NCBI GenBank assembly: GCA_024364805.1 | Contig: CM044495.1 | Coordinates: forward strand, 45,968,540-46,032,539 | Origin: Euprymna scolopes | Taxonomy: Eukaryota > Mollusca > Cephalopoda > Sepiida > Sepiolidae | Reading direction: 5' to 3' | DNA: 64,000 nt | Shown: positions 47,425-59,763 of the stretch, piece after piece | Position numbering within the stretch: position 1 is the stretch's first letter | How the letters are laid out: every line of letters begins with the position of its first letter | Position numbers and translations under genes: made by a program | The notes under the pieces: generated by a model | Seen by the model: the letters and a program-made list of their open reading frames with translations, nothing else | Told to the model about the DNA's origin: nothing | Databases searched by the model: none

Positions 47425-47813
47425 TATATCTATAAAAGTGAACGTGTCTGTGTGTACATTTCCCTACTCAATAACTCTGTCAATTTTAAGTCTAGAGACT
47501 GGAAGTTTGATATACAAGGTACTGAGATTTGGCAAAAATCTTTGATCTGTTTTCGGCCAGAAATTTGGCTTTTAAGGGGTCAAAGTTCAACGATTTGACA
47601 TTTGAGAACTCCTCCGACAATTTTGGGCTTAAACACTTGAAATTTTGGATATATGTTCCTTGGACATGGATCTAACTTAATAACTTGATTTGCGCCCAAA
47701 ACAATACATGTTAAGGGGTCATAATAGGGATCAGTTTAAAAAAAATACTTTTTTGTGCTCAACATACACCTCCAAACACTGGGGCAATGCTGGGCTGAAA
47801 TGCTAGTATGCAA
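47425..47813 (+). mobile_element. Helitron-like non-autonomous element, copy J2
   Basis: It starts near TATTATATCTATAAAAGTGA, followed by ACGTGTCTGTGTGTAC, a start often seen in short non-autonomous elements of invertebrates. It ends TGCTCAACATACACCTCCAA, CACTGGGGCAATGCTGGG and CTGAAATGCTAGT. The last 55 bp are the same as those of J1 in opposite orientation. No coding capacity. Confidence 0.5.
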
Positions 47814-49894
47814 TGAATTTATTTGACAAGTCGGCATTCCTCGTTTCCATTTATTAATTTTATTATATAGCTGTTTTTAATGTAAATATAGTTTCATATA
47901 ATTGCTTATGCAGTCAAATCCCTGATTGATTATCTTAAATAGATGGAAATATATTGTTTCTTCTCTAATTAATACAATGTGTTTAAATACAGTTTAATTC
48001 TAGTATGTTATGCTGAAGCTACAAATAAGTTCACATGGACCAACGATGAGATCATTGATCTCTTGTAAACTTGTTTTATGAGAAAGAAAAAAAAATTAAA
48101 ATTGGTTCCGATCTTATTTCTTTATCATTCCTTACACATCGAATCTCCGATTATAGACAAAAAGAAATAAGTAATTGGGATGAGTTCAGACCTCTTCGAC
48201 ATTTACACATCGCAATTATCCTTCTTGACCTTGGGTCGTCCAATAAATTAGAAAAAAAATAAATATGGAAGACAATTATCTGTAAATGTGTTTGGATAGG
48301 CTATACTGCTAACATAGGGCTGCATGAAGACGTTGTCGGAGTTGTTTTCGCTGAATTAGTTTTAATCCTTCATTAAAATTTCATATTGTTTTTGTTTTTT
48401 TTATGTTGGCTATCAAAATACATGAATGTGTTTCCCTGGTGGTATATCGGTAGGAAATGCGAAAATTAGCTAGATAATGTGAGGTGAAGTCAACAGAATT
48501 GAAATCGATCTGGGCGTTCCTTTTGTGATTCTTTTTGTAATTGATTTCATTTGCAGTAGTGTAAAGAAAATTCATCTTAGAGATATCATTGTATGCGTGT
48601 AACCGAAACCACGTCAGAGTACTTAAAATGTTCAAACATACGTTTTTTTTGTTTGTTTTTTTTCGAAATAGCTTGACACTTTATTTAAAATCTACACACT
48701 CACGTTTCAAATCAATATACTATATTTGATGGGTTTTGTCCATACTTACACGAATCCCAAAAATGTGAAACCTATTGAAGAAAAAGAGAAATGAACCCAT
48801 TTTATTGTAGAGGAATACCGACATCTTTTAAACCTTAACTTATATACACAGTTAGACCTTTGTTTCACTATATGTAACAAAAGACAGAACGCTAGCACAT
48901 GTTGACATAATGTTTCTAACTGACGTTTGTTTCAAAGTTGTCTCGATTTGTGACGTAACCCTGGAAAATTTTTATTAGCAGATGTCAATCTGATAGACTT
49001 GTAAAATACAAACAAACTTATATTTAATTTAACCTCATAAGTATCACAATACTATACGACATCTACGCCCACATTAACTTTCATCCCGTTACTATCAAGA
49101 TTTTATTTACAAACTTAATTTATTAATAACTCTTAAATAATCTCATTACACTTGTTAAAATTATTATCGAATTGGTAGGTAAAATTTACAAAAAAGCGTT
49201 AAATAAAGATAGCATTATTTTATCTGAAGTAGTTACCTAACAATACTAGCCAAAATCCAGAATAATCTCGGTCTGTTGAGATAAAGAATTTTAAAAATAC
49301 ACCAATGGGTGAAGCTCATTTAAGTTTTCCCAATATTCATAAAATATAGCAAGAAAACTTAAGTCTTAGCTCTTTCTGTACATTGATTTCTCAGGAATAA
49401 ACTGAAATGAGGATCCTTAACCTCGCAAGGAGATCTTGGATAAATATTGATCATGTTGTAGTGTTCGGGTCTGAATAAGATTCCTTTGGTAAAGCTTCAC
49501 CATTCACTAAATTATACGCAAAATTAATAATCTTGTCGACGTGATGTTGCCACTAGTAACAGCACGAAACTGGAAGCTTAGACGAATCTTTCTGGAGTTT
49601 GGTAAAGCCAATGAACGACAAAATATATAATATGGCGGACTCCTTAATGAGAGTCAAGTAATTTTATTTACTTCTTCACTAACTGAACATTTGAGATGTA
49701 AAGATAAATTTAATGGGACTCGTGATTATCTATATATCTTACATAGATATCAAATGTAAGACCCAGAATTTTAATTGCTATATAATTAAACAAAGAAGTT
49801 AAGGGTTGCGTGTAATTGCTTTGTCGCGTGTGTGTGTGTCTGTTTTCCTTTTTAACTTTAACTAATTATATTAGTCGATAGAATTAGATTTTAA
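47814..49894. other. AT-rich DNA, no gene recognised
   Basis: Nothing supportable seen on either strand. Confidence 0.6.
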
Positions 49895-50275
49895 AACAGT
49901 TAGCGGATGGAGGGGGGCGTCTGGTTTTGCCCGGTCGTAAAATACGTTGAAATATATTTTAATTCGCCCAGATTTCGTATATATTATAGACGTGATTTTA
50001 ACAGTAAACAAGTACTTGGGTGCAATCAGCTAGAATCGAAACCGAAAACAAAACTCTGGTATTCAAAATATGTGACATTATCACTGTATAAACGTGACGC
50101 GCATATGAACTGATGAAAAATAAACTAAGATGAATGTACAAAATGTATTGCATTTTTTTTTTACAATTTTTGCCTCTTTTTAACCGCTTGAAATCTATTT
50201 TAATCAGCGACCCATAAAATATTCCTTTAATAGCCAATCATTTGAGCCCCCCCTCTAACGCCGTGAGTTTAATAA
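49895..50275. repeat. Repeat family K, copy 1
   Basis: Ordered landmarks: GCCCGGTCGTAAAATACG, ATATATTTTAATTCGCCCAG, ATTTCGTATATATTATAGA, TACTTGGGTGCAATCAGCTA, AATCGAAACCGAAAACAAA, ATGAACTGATGAAAAATAAA, CTAAGATGAATGTACAAAAT, then a T-rich CC-containing tail. It is followed immediately by copy 2 in the same orientation. Confidence 0.8.
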
Positions 50276-50282
50276 ATTAGAT

Positions 50283-50650
50283 TAGCCCGGCTATCCCAAG
50301 TAGTAAAATACGCTTATGGGTGATATTTTTATTTTTCCAGATTCCTAATGTATTATAACAGATTCGTGAGTTCAAAAGTTAAAAAAAAAAATACTTGGGC
50401 AGCATCAGCTAGAATTGAAACCGAAAACTAAACTAACATTCAAAGCAGGTGATGTTTCCACTTTACCAACCTGACACACATTTGAACTGATTAAAAATTA
50501 TAAATAAACTAAGATGAATTTAAAAAATGTAAGATTTTTTTCAACTTTGACCCATTTTGACCCAGTAAAAAATATTTTTACTGCTAAAGAAAAACAGTCC
50601 GTAAAAAATTCAGTCATTTGCGGCCCCTAGTGCCGCTCTGCTAATTTCAG
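50283..50650. repeat. Repeat family K, copy 2
   Basis: Same order of landmarks as copy 1 (CCCGGCTATCCCAAGTAGTA, CTTGGGCAGCATCAGCTAGA, AATTGAAACCGAAAACTAAA, TTTGAACTGATTAAAAATTA, CTAAGATGAATTTAAAAAAT, ACTTTGACCCATTTTGACCC). The two form a tandem pair with period about 380 bp. Confidence 0.8.
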
Positions 50651-51296
50651 TTTCGGAAGAGATAGTTTGACAATATGGAGACAAACAGATATAGCATATA
50701 TTAGATTATTTTTTAAGATAGATTGAGTCAGAATATTTCACCTAAAAGGCATCAAATTAATCACCAATGTATTTTCTTATTGCATAACCTTATTGTTGTA
50801 TATGTGTGTAAAAGGTGATAATTGCATACCGAACGCAAATGTTTCAGCGTATTACTATATAGAATATCATTTTAAAACTATTTTCAAGTGAAATATGAGA
50901 ATCTTTCAATAGTGTAATCGAGCAAGAGATACTAATGTTTCTGATTAATCTAGAAACATTAAATGTTAGCATGGAATACATTGTGAGAATTCACTCGTTA
51001 CTGTACGACGCAATGGAATACATAGACCTTAAATCACGACTGGGTTACTGAAATCATAAGGAAAATTACCCATAAATGTGCCACACAGAAAATCACCAAA
51101 GAAGTCTCACAAGTGGTGATATTGAATAGACTAATATTACCGATATTCATCCCGATTCATATTCAGCATTTTACCTCTGGCTATGTTGTCCAATATCTTC
51201 GATGAGAGATGCTGGATTAGCATCAGCTTCATCACGTGGTATTCAGATGTGTTAACGCGACAACTGAAAGATCACAAGAGAGCTAGCATAAAATAT

Positions 51297-51345
51297 AATT
51301 TGACTAGCTGGGCCTGTGGAAATTCCACAGCGGACTCTTTCGTGT
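51297..51345 (-). mobile_element. Hairpin plus CTAGT, possible Helitron-like 3' end
   Basis: The minus strand reads CTGTGGAATTTCCACAG (a perfect hairpin) then GCCCAGCTAGT. The hairpin-then-CTAGT layout is the same as at the ends of J1 and J2, though the hairpin sequence differs. A related hairpin without CTAGT lies at 34388-34405, and both are followed on the plus strand by GGTCTCGCTCGT / GGACTCTTTCGT. Confidence 0.4.
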
Positions 51346-51449
51346 GTAATATATTGATGTTGCCATTCTGCGGATGCTCAGCGCAAATGAAGACGCCTTG
51401 ATGTTATTGTAGCTCTTTTGTTAAAAATGCAAACTATTTAAACTATCAG

Positions 51450-51668
51450 GGGCGTCCGGAGTATCCCGGGCGATAATACATTAAAATATATTTTTATTTG
51501 CTCAGATTCCGTATATATCATTGTAGTCAGTATTTTATCGATTCTTACAGGATACAAAGTTGTGATTACAAAACTAAAAAAAAACACCCATAAACTTGAG
51601 TGCATCAGCTGAATAGAAAGCGAAATCTAAACTTATGTAGGAAAAACTATGCATATGTATATATTCAA
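51450..51668. repeat. Repeat family K, copy 3 (truncated)
   Basis: GGAGTATCCCGGGCGATAAT, ATATATTTTTATTTGCTCAG, ATTCCGTATATATCATTGTA, CTTGAGTGCATCAGCTGAAT and GAAAGCGAAATCTAAACTT follow the family order. The copy ends where the poly(A) of LINE copy E begins, so the LINE may have inserted here. Confidence 0.75.
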
Positions 51669-51671
51669 ATT

Positions 51672-53210
51672 GAGTTTTTTTTTTTTTTAATTATATTTTC
51701 ACCCCAAACAAGGCACATTGCCACTTTGGTGTAATTGACTACTATCAGTGGCAACAACTACTGGGGTACTATGTTGGGATTTGGGCAGCAAGATGTCGGT
51801 TCACGTTACACTTGAACTTCTACATGTCAGTACAGTTGGGGAAGCAGTGGCCTGGAATTGAATTCCAAAGTTTAGCGGTTCTGGAGAAGAAACTATTGGC
51901 GTAGAAAGATCTTTTACATCTAAGGATCTCTACTGTGTGGGGGTGGGATTTCGCTGCCTGTCGCGTTTGTCGAGGGTGCCTACATCGTGGGGGCACAAGT
52001 GTCTGCAGTTCGCCAGAACATTCACCATTAAAATACTTGTAGAACAGGCAGAGGGATGCAACATTACGTCGATGGGACAGAGGCTGAAGCTTAGATGCCA
52101 GTTCAGGGCCTATCAGATTTGCGACTCTTTTGAACCTTGTCTAGGGACAGACACTAGTAGCAGATGCACCAGCCCAAATGTGACAGCAATACTCCATACA
52201 TGGGCGAATGGTGGCCTTATAGAGATACAGGATATTTTCGGGTGGTAGTAGTTTTCTAGCAAGGTAGGGAGAGTCTACCTTCTTCGCAGCGGCCCTGGCA
52301 ACGCTGTCAATGTAATTGTTCCAACTCATGTTTCCTGTGAACGTTAGGCCAAGCAGTTGGAAAGATCTACTCTCAGATAAAGTATCACTGGCCATTGCTA
52401 TTGGTGGCAGAGAAGGTTTTTTGACATTATTGAAGGAAACCAGTTTAGTCTTGGCAGTATTGAATATGACCATCCATTTTTGTCCCCATTCAACTACAGA
52501 TTGGAAATCATCCTCTAGTGTTGCTGCCATTTCTTTAGATATGTGTTCATTTGTTTTCCTGTCATGCCTGTTATAGTGTGGTGCCATCAGCATATATACC
52601 CATCTCAGAAGCAATTTTGTCGGAGGTCATTAATGAATATTAGGAACAATAGAGGTCCAAGTATAGACCCCTGTGGCACTCCCGCATTTATATCATATTA
52701 TTTAGATCTACGACCGTCGAGGACAACCTTGATTTTTCTCTTATCTAAAAAGGATTTAATTATGTTAAGTATTCTACCAGTGATGCCGTATGATCTAATT
52801 TTCCTGAGGAGACCCTCATGCCATACCCTGTCAAAAGCCTTAGATATATCTAGAGCTACCGCTCTGCCCTCCCCCGCTTTTTCCAGTGAATGGTACATAC
52901 GTTCAGCGATTACAGTGAGGATGTCTGCTGTGGAACGGGCTTGTCTAAATCATTATTGTTGGTCAGTCAGAAGTTTAGCATCTGTAAGGTGTTGAACTAG
53001 AGCATGGTTAATTAAGGTTTCAAATATTTTGACGAAAAGTGGGAGGAGAGTAATGGGGCGATAATTAGATGGGTCAGTTCTTTCACCAGAATTCTTGAAT
53101 ACTGGTACCACAGAAGCAGTTTTCCAACAGTCCGGAAAGCAAGATTCATTAAGGCATTTGTTGTAGAGTTTGGAGAGTTTCTTTCAGCTATAACTGAAAC
53201 CAAGGGAATT
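51672..53210 (-). mobile_element. LINE family 2 (Jockey/CR1-like), copy E, best-preserved copy
   Basis: On the minus strand the element runs from inside the RT N-terminus (about 53210) to a 3' UTR ending CACATTGCC...GGGGTGAAAATATAATT and poly(A) at 51690-51674. It is 5' truncated: no endonuclease is present. It supplies the reference for copies F, G and H. Only a handful of frame breaks are visible, so it is among the younger insertions of the window. Confidence 0.9.
51900..53205 (-). pseudogene. LINE family 2 reverse transcriptase and C-terminal region
   Basis: Blocks in order on the minus strand: CFPDCWKTASVVPVFKNSGE, NYRPITLLPLFVKIFETLIN, STADILTVIAERMYHSLEKA, VALDISKAFDRVWHEGLLRK (block A, catalytic Asp present), [33 protein letters not shown] (block B), then a damaged YADD neighbourhood near 52590, WMVIFNTAKTKLVSF, LLGLTFTGNMSWNNYIDSVA, ILYLYKATIRPCMEYCCHIW and LDKVQKRVANLI. 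Frame changes lie near 52940 (a stop after TDQQ), around 52690-52700, near 52600 and near 52150. Enzyme not functional. Confidence 0.9.
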
Positions 53211-53563
53211 CTTAGTAAAATTATTTATTACAAGAAAGAAGTCCATAACAATTAAATGACGTTCACTCCGAATAAAAATTTAAGCGTGACACACAAAATA
53301 TCACGCACAATATCGTACTAATATATAGAAGCTGGTACGAGCAAAGCAGGAAACGTTACAAAAAGGAAACTTCTGAAATAACAGCTAAAACAGGGGCTTC
53401 AATCACGCGGCATGTATCCTGCATCTTTACATACAGCGATAAATTGTACTTTTTTTGTTTAGTTTTTTTGTTTAGTTATTTTTTTGTTTTTTGTTTTTTC
53501 GTAATACATCGTTTATACAATAGGTTTTCACCTTTGAAAGACTTCGAAATATGGAATAGAGGA

Positions 53564-53684
<121 letters not shown>

Positions 53685-53984
53685 TTGACTTCATTGGAAA
53701 TTCGAAGGAATCAAGGGTTTATTTTTCCGGTGTTAATATTCATACTCTGAATGAGATACATCGATATTTGAGTGTACCACTAAAGTTTTATTACCTTCCA
53801 AACATCTACGCAATTCAGAATACCAGCAATTATTGTTTTACTATGTAATGTGATAAGTGAATACTTGTTTTGTTATATTTCAGGTTGTTAAAAAGATAAT
53901 GTAATGTTTTCTTGATTGCTGCTTCCGAAGTGATCTTAATATATAGAACTTGAGTGTGGGATGGACTGTACATAATATGGCATA

Positions 53985-53995
<11 letters not shown>

Positions 53996-54029
<34 letters not shown>
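53996..54029. repeat. (TA)n microsatellite left of a TIR element
   Basis: About 17 TA units abut the inverted-repeat element at 54041-54404, which is closed on the right by another (TA)n at 54405-54425. Confidence 0.95.
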
Positions 54030-54033
<4 letters not shown>

Positions 54034-54040
54034 AGAAATA

Positions 54041-54404
54041 GTATTCCGACAAAATAGAGAAATAAAAAGGAACATCATATAGTCGTTAATGTTTCAACAG
54101 ATATAATTCTTTCCAGTAACAATATTAACTGCGTTCATATCTTTTAAAGTTACATTTACGACTATATGATGTCACTAAAATTCCACTCTTAAACTGCGCA
54201 GCCCCCCTCCTTTTTGAATTTCCAAAGTCTTTTTCCGTTTGTTTCCGAAATAGAACAGCGTCACACTTAACACGTGAAACATTTTCAAATATTTTGTACT
54301 GGTGTTTTTTTGTTTCTTAATCTCATTCATCCAGAGGAAGTCTCGAAATAAAGACGAAACGTTGAACACATACGTTTGTTCCTTTTTATTTCTCTCTTTC
54401 TCTC
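54041..54404. mobile_element. TIR element family P, copy 1, flanked by (TA)n
   Basis: The ends are inverted: AGAGAAATAAAAAGGAAC at left (about 54056) and GTTCCTTTTTATTTCTCT at right (about 54377-54394). The left end is preceded by GTATTCCGACAAAAT. The internal part holds a second inverted pair, CATCATATAGTCGT (54074) and ACGACTATATGATG (54158). The right part carries CAGAGGAAGTCTCGAAATAA and AGACGAAACGTTGAACACAT, which recur in copy 2 at 63.0 kb. No transposase frame. Confidence 0.75.
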
Positions 54405-54425
54405 ATATATATATATATATATATA

Positions 54426-55106
54426 CACTTGTATTAGCAATTGAAACAGATTTTCCAATTTAGTATTCAAATATATTTGTCCAACAATCAATAATAATTT
54501 AATATATTAAATATTGCGTAGTATGTCATGCAGATATAAAAACTTACCAAATCGCTGATGTGGAACGATTGCCCATAAAATGTAAATACCCATATAGACC
54601 GTAGTTGATATGCACTTTTTCTGGCCAAGCAGTTGCCCAGCTGATAAAATTGTATGCGAGAAGTACAAACGTAAATACCAGCAATGCGCAGAAACAATTG
54701 TTTTATTAAAATGTTTGCCTATACCTAGCGAAGCGGTATATTATAGTACATTATATAATACTCACTATGTTAGTGTGTGTATGCGTCTACATTATCCTCT
54801 AACAATATCTCCTCAGAGTGTCACGAGGCATGTCAAATGATGGAATTTTTGTGCACTTTTTGTATGAGATTTTAGCTTAAAAAACAGTTGCTTGAATGTT
54901 AAATTATTCTTGCACACATTGCGCAAATATACACATGTATGCCTTAAAGTTGGATCTATATTTGTTTAATATGGTAGGATCTAAGGCTAAAGCGCTTTAT
55001 TTTTGGTTTCAATTATTGCTGATGGCACTAAAGTGACATTTCTTTTTTAACTTTAAAAATTTCTGTTAGATACAATATAATAAGTAATAGTGGATTGCTT
55101 CTATAA
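54426..55106. other. AT-rich DNA, no gene recognised
   Basis: A piece near 54998-55045 (TTGGTTTCAATTATTGCTGA, TGGCACTAAAGTGA) is a single unit of the minisatellite of repeat L. Otherwise nothing supportable. Confidence 0.6.
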
Positions 55107-55265
55107 TGATCAATACACAAATTTGCATAATTTTAAATAACTTTTAATATTTTACAACGGACAGGACCGGGCGCTATTATAACATATATATTATAATAGC
55201 GCCCGGCCCTGTCCGTTGTAAAATATTAAAATTTATTTAACATTATGCAGATTTGTGTATTGATT
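55107..55265. mobile_element. Near-perfect palindrome, arms of about 77 bp
   Basis: The left arm (55107-55184) runs TGATCAATACACAAAT ... ACAACGGACAGGACCGGGCG, CTATTATAA; the right arm (55190-55265) is its reverse complement with only a few mismatches (GGACC/GGGCC, ACTTTTAAT vs ATTAAAATTT, and one or two others). The loop is about 8 bases (CATATATA). Arms carry a GC-rich core, CGGACAGG.CCGGGCGC, unlike the AT-rich surroundings. It has the size of a compact foldback MITE; no TA or other target duplication was obvious. Confidence 0.9.
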
Positions 55266-58200
55266 ATTAAACGGTGAAATTCTGGACACTAGTAGCAGTA
55301 AATTTGTAATTGAATGAAATAATATGCTTTCTAGGTTTGAGAGTTATTCTTAGTCCATTTGCATTGTTTTTGTTCGTTCGATTTCCTTTTATCTATTAGT
55401 AAAACTCTTATACCTTTAATGCTACCTTTCTTTTTCATATATTCTAAGCCCTTTGTCGAATAGTGCATCATCTAAATAAAAGCGCAATCAAATTTCTATG
55501 ATCTTAGATTAGTAAAAATGAACTTGTCAAGTTCATTACTTCATAAGGTTTATCGATCCCATGAAAATGAATGAATGTGTACTTGTTCATGACCCAATAG
55601 TTAATAATCAATGTTCTGCAAAAAATCTCATTTTATGTCTATACAATATTAATTTTTTACTCGGTAGAATAGTTTAAATATATTAATATGAATCTATTTC
55701 CAGCGTCAGTAATTCAACGTAGTGTTAAAGGCTTTTATTCGTGAACACTTAGGCGAGTTGATTTTAAATTCAAATAATTTAATTTTCTTATTGTGGGAAT
55801 TATCTCGCCTTCTATATGTATACTAATAAAACTTACGTTGGATGTAGATAAATAGAATAATCTAATAAATGTTATTATTGAAGTCTTTTGGTGGTCATTT
55901 AATGTGAATCTCTGTGTTCCAAGCATTGTAATGGCAAGTGTATTGATCAATTTCTATATCTAATAACATTTTTGTAGCTTATAAATTAAATCTATGGATA
56001 GCGTTTGCTTGGGTGGTCGCGTAATCATTGTGGAGCTTCATAATTGTTTTGTATTGTTCGTAAATCATCTGATTGAAAGATTTGGGCTTATCAGGTGATA
56101 CAATTTGATAGTTATTATTGTGGCTTCTTGCTGCGTATTCACTGAAGATTCACTATATGAGGGTATACATAATTCGAGACAAAATGGACGTTATTTTGAT
56201 AGAGTAGTGAATTAGCAAGGTAGACTGCTAGTAAAAATGATGACGCAAACGTGCAATTAAAACTGAATGGAAAAGTTTCTTTCGGTAATATTAATTTGGT
56301 ACAATTATACTAAACGAATATGGCTGACAAGATCGACCGACATATTTTCATTCAACTTTAATCGTAAGTCTTTTTCTTTACTTTTACTAGATTGGTGCCC
56401 TGTTTATTAACTATTCTATAAACTATATTGGTAATAGAATATATAAAGCTAACATTGGATTTTGTTGTTAGATAACAAAAGAATTACATCTGAACAATTT
56501 GTACATTTCTTTTACAGAACAGTGAAATGTAGTTAGTAGGTAATATTTTAAAACAACTAGGATTGTTTTGGATAGACGTACTTTTGTGTTCATCAAGATA
56601 TACGAATTTAAAATGAACACTGTTTCTTTATCAACAGAAATCGTACTACCATTTTTCTGTTTGTCTAGGGTTATAATCAGGATTCGGTTCTGGGATTCGG
56701 GAAGGAGCGAGTCACTCTCTTGACAACAGCACGTTTCTGCCCTCTTTTTTGTTTCCAATCAACCACACCTGGCCTCTCGCCACCAATGTCACACCGCACA
56801 ATCCGAACGTCAGCAATACAAAATTCTTTTCAAAAGATGTTCACGACTCTTTTCTCTCTGCTCCCCCAGAGAATTTTTCCCTGCTTTTATGTCCTCCTAT
56901 CTAGAAAAAAAGAAGGGGAAAAGTAGCTTCTCCCATCATGCTCTGCCTTCCCAAGATGCCCTTCGCGTATACAAATGCGCTGACTATCCTTTCCTTCTTC
57001 TTTCCCAAAGAGCGATGCAGATACGCCCGGTACGTTTCTTTTATTTTTCTTATTTTCTAACCATATACGCCACAGTTTGTATAGTTTTTTCAAGTTTAAA
57101 ATATTACGTTTTTGTGTATATTAACGAACTATGTTTCTGAATTATTCACAGGGAGATTAGTATTTTTGATTGTTAGGACTACAGCCCTCATCTTTCGTGG
57201 TATCTTCAGATCTGTTTAATTAACATTTTTGTGTCACTTGTGATTATATAACTTTGAAATACGATGTAATTATTTGCTTTGTTATACGTAGTACAAGGAA
57301 TAACGGAAACACTGTCACACGCACCTGTGTAAATATTAAGTGGTTAGATTGTAATGGAAGTGCTCAATACTTCAGTTTGTTAACACTAGCTTTGCACAAG
57401 GATCTCTTTTAGATTTAAAAACTTTCGTGACATTCACAGAAATATAAGTACAGTGTTGAGTTGAGGCATACAATTCAACTTTAAAATTTAATATACCAGG
57501 AAAAAAATCTGGTATCCACTTTTAGATTTACATTTTAAATATGTTTGCTTTCATGCACTTACATATGCATTTATATAACAAACAAAACGTATGTTATTTC
57601 TAAAATTAAGTGATCAGATCCTCTAGAGTGTTATTCAGAACATGCTTTTGTACAAATCATGGAGAAAAACCTGCTTCATCATCTCCATCGTATCTACGTT
57701 CATAACTAACTTTAACACGTTTCCTTGTTTTATTTTTGTGTTTGTTTTACTAATATGCTAACCCTCTTCAAGGCACAAAAATTATTTGATTATGCAGGTA
57801 AGTAGTTTGTATAAACTACACGGGATACAACTAGCTGGGGATTGCACACGACTATTGCATACAAATACAATTTGACTACCTAAAGGAATTGCTGAACAAG
57901 GATGTGATTATTAGATTTATAAAAAACGACCAAAATGTCGTAAGCCAGGTAACAGCCGCGTGCTATAACATTTCAAAACAAATAAACTCTGCTCATGGGA
58001 GTCTACTTAGATCCATGTACACTTAGTAGGAAATAATTGTTTTGTTTTTTTTAGTAGTTTTTAGTTAAACTAGTTTTGCTTTGAATATTTAATAAAATGT
58101 GATTTATTCTCAGTCGAGCAGTAAAATAAGAATAAAGTAGAAAAAATACTGACAAAGATGCTGCAAACAAGAGAGGTACATCCGCCCTTATATTTCGAAG

Positions 58201-59763
58201 TTGATTTGTATATAGATAAATAATGCACAATGTTGACCGACTAAACATTACACTAAGACTAAAATGAAAGACGAAAAATATACATAATGATATGACAGCA
58301 GTGACTTTCTACGATTTACTCTGAACTGTTTTCAAAGACGCACGAATCGTCAAAGTGATTACACAGTTGGCGTGTTGGAAATAAAGGAAGTCGAGTGTTG
58401 GCGATCTAGCCATTTTTTTTTTAATTTTTGGTCATTGCATGTCATTATGACGTGCGAAAGCGAGGCTAGGATACAGATGTGATCTATTACGGGAAAGGCG
58501 GGGAAAATGTGGGTAACGGAGTTCAAAGACGAAAGATGCGTGTTACCATTAGATGTTCTAAACCAAGCCAGACACAGTTGGTTCACGATTTTAAATAATT
58601 AGTTTCTTTTGAATATAGCATTATCGGCGTCAAAACACCGTCAACACAATCGTCTGCCAACGAGGATATCTGTTAAATCGAAAATTAATTGCAGTCTGTG
58701 TTTACGTCTGAAGCAACAATGCGCAGTCGATGGCACCAAAGAAATCCAGAATTTAGTGAACTTTATCAGCCACACATTGAAACAGAAGTGATGCAACAAA
58801 CACAGGCATTAAAACAATTATAAATTCTACTCATATTTGTTGTACTCATGTCTAAATCATTACTGAGCGTTTGTATTAGTTGTGTATAAGCCCTACGAAT
58901 TGTACTACTCAATACAGTCCACGCCAGATAGTCAAAGATCTTCAGACATTGAATCCGGGCGGCCGGCTTTAAAAAAAAAAGCTTGCTGTGAGGTAAAATG
59001 GCCAGAAAAAAAGAGCGGAGGAAAACGGCAAACAATGTTCCCTGGCAGTCTCAAAGTGGTCGCTGGAAACACAATTATAAATCTAATCAGAAAGTAAATT
59101 CAAATTAGACGCCTAATATCTAAAAGGGAAACCCTTGCACTTAATAAAATTACACTAGAATTTGCTGGAATAGTCAGTGGAACGAGCGGAAATGACAAAA
59201 ATAATGTATTACTATCACTGAAATATCACCAACTAGCTTCCCGGTTGTACAATACGCTTAAACATGATATTTTAATTGATGCAGATTGTGTATGTATCAT
59301 TATAGAATTATTCCTTTATGTATTGTTAGATATTACAAGGAATTATTTGCTCGGTGGTCTAATTTGCAAAGATATAAAAGAACAGATAATGATAACGTCG
59401 TTCATCAAATTCCGTCTGTGTTTGTTTACAATATCATGTCAGCTGATATTTGGGCTTGATAATCTTAAACATTATGCGTTGTTCTTTAATAGATAAAAAC
59501 CATATTTTACGTTAATCTGGCCAGTATAACGTAAAATACTCTCCTGTAAAAATTCTTAGTCTTTATTAATAAAAGAACAAAGACTATATTTAAGATCGAA
59601 TTCTTTCGAGTTTTTATGTTTGACAGTGTTTTTGAGTAGGGTTTGTGCAGGAATTCGTCTGATAGACACCTTGTGAAGTTTGCAAAGCAAAAAGCTGAGC
59701 CATTTCGGAATCTATTAGAAAGGAAGCCTCTCACAAACACACGCAGTGACTTTTATATAATAC
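55266..59763. other. AT-rich DNA, no gene recognised
   Basis: No supportable gene. A GC-richer patch at 56690-57030 has open frames on both strands (56720-56926, 56887-57140) without any known domain. The patch at 58930-59060 (GGGCGGCCGGC, then an A run) may be an old retroposon end. CAACTAGCTGGGGATTGCA at about 57828 faintly recalls the CTAGT ends described at 46-51 kb. Confidence 0.5.
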
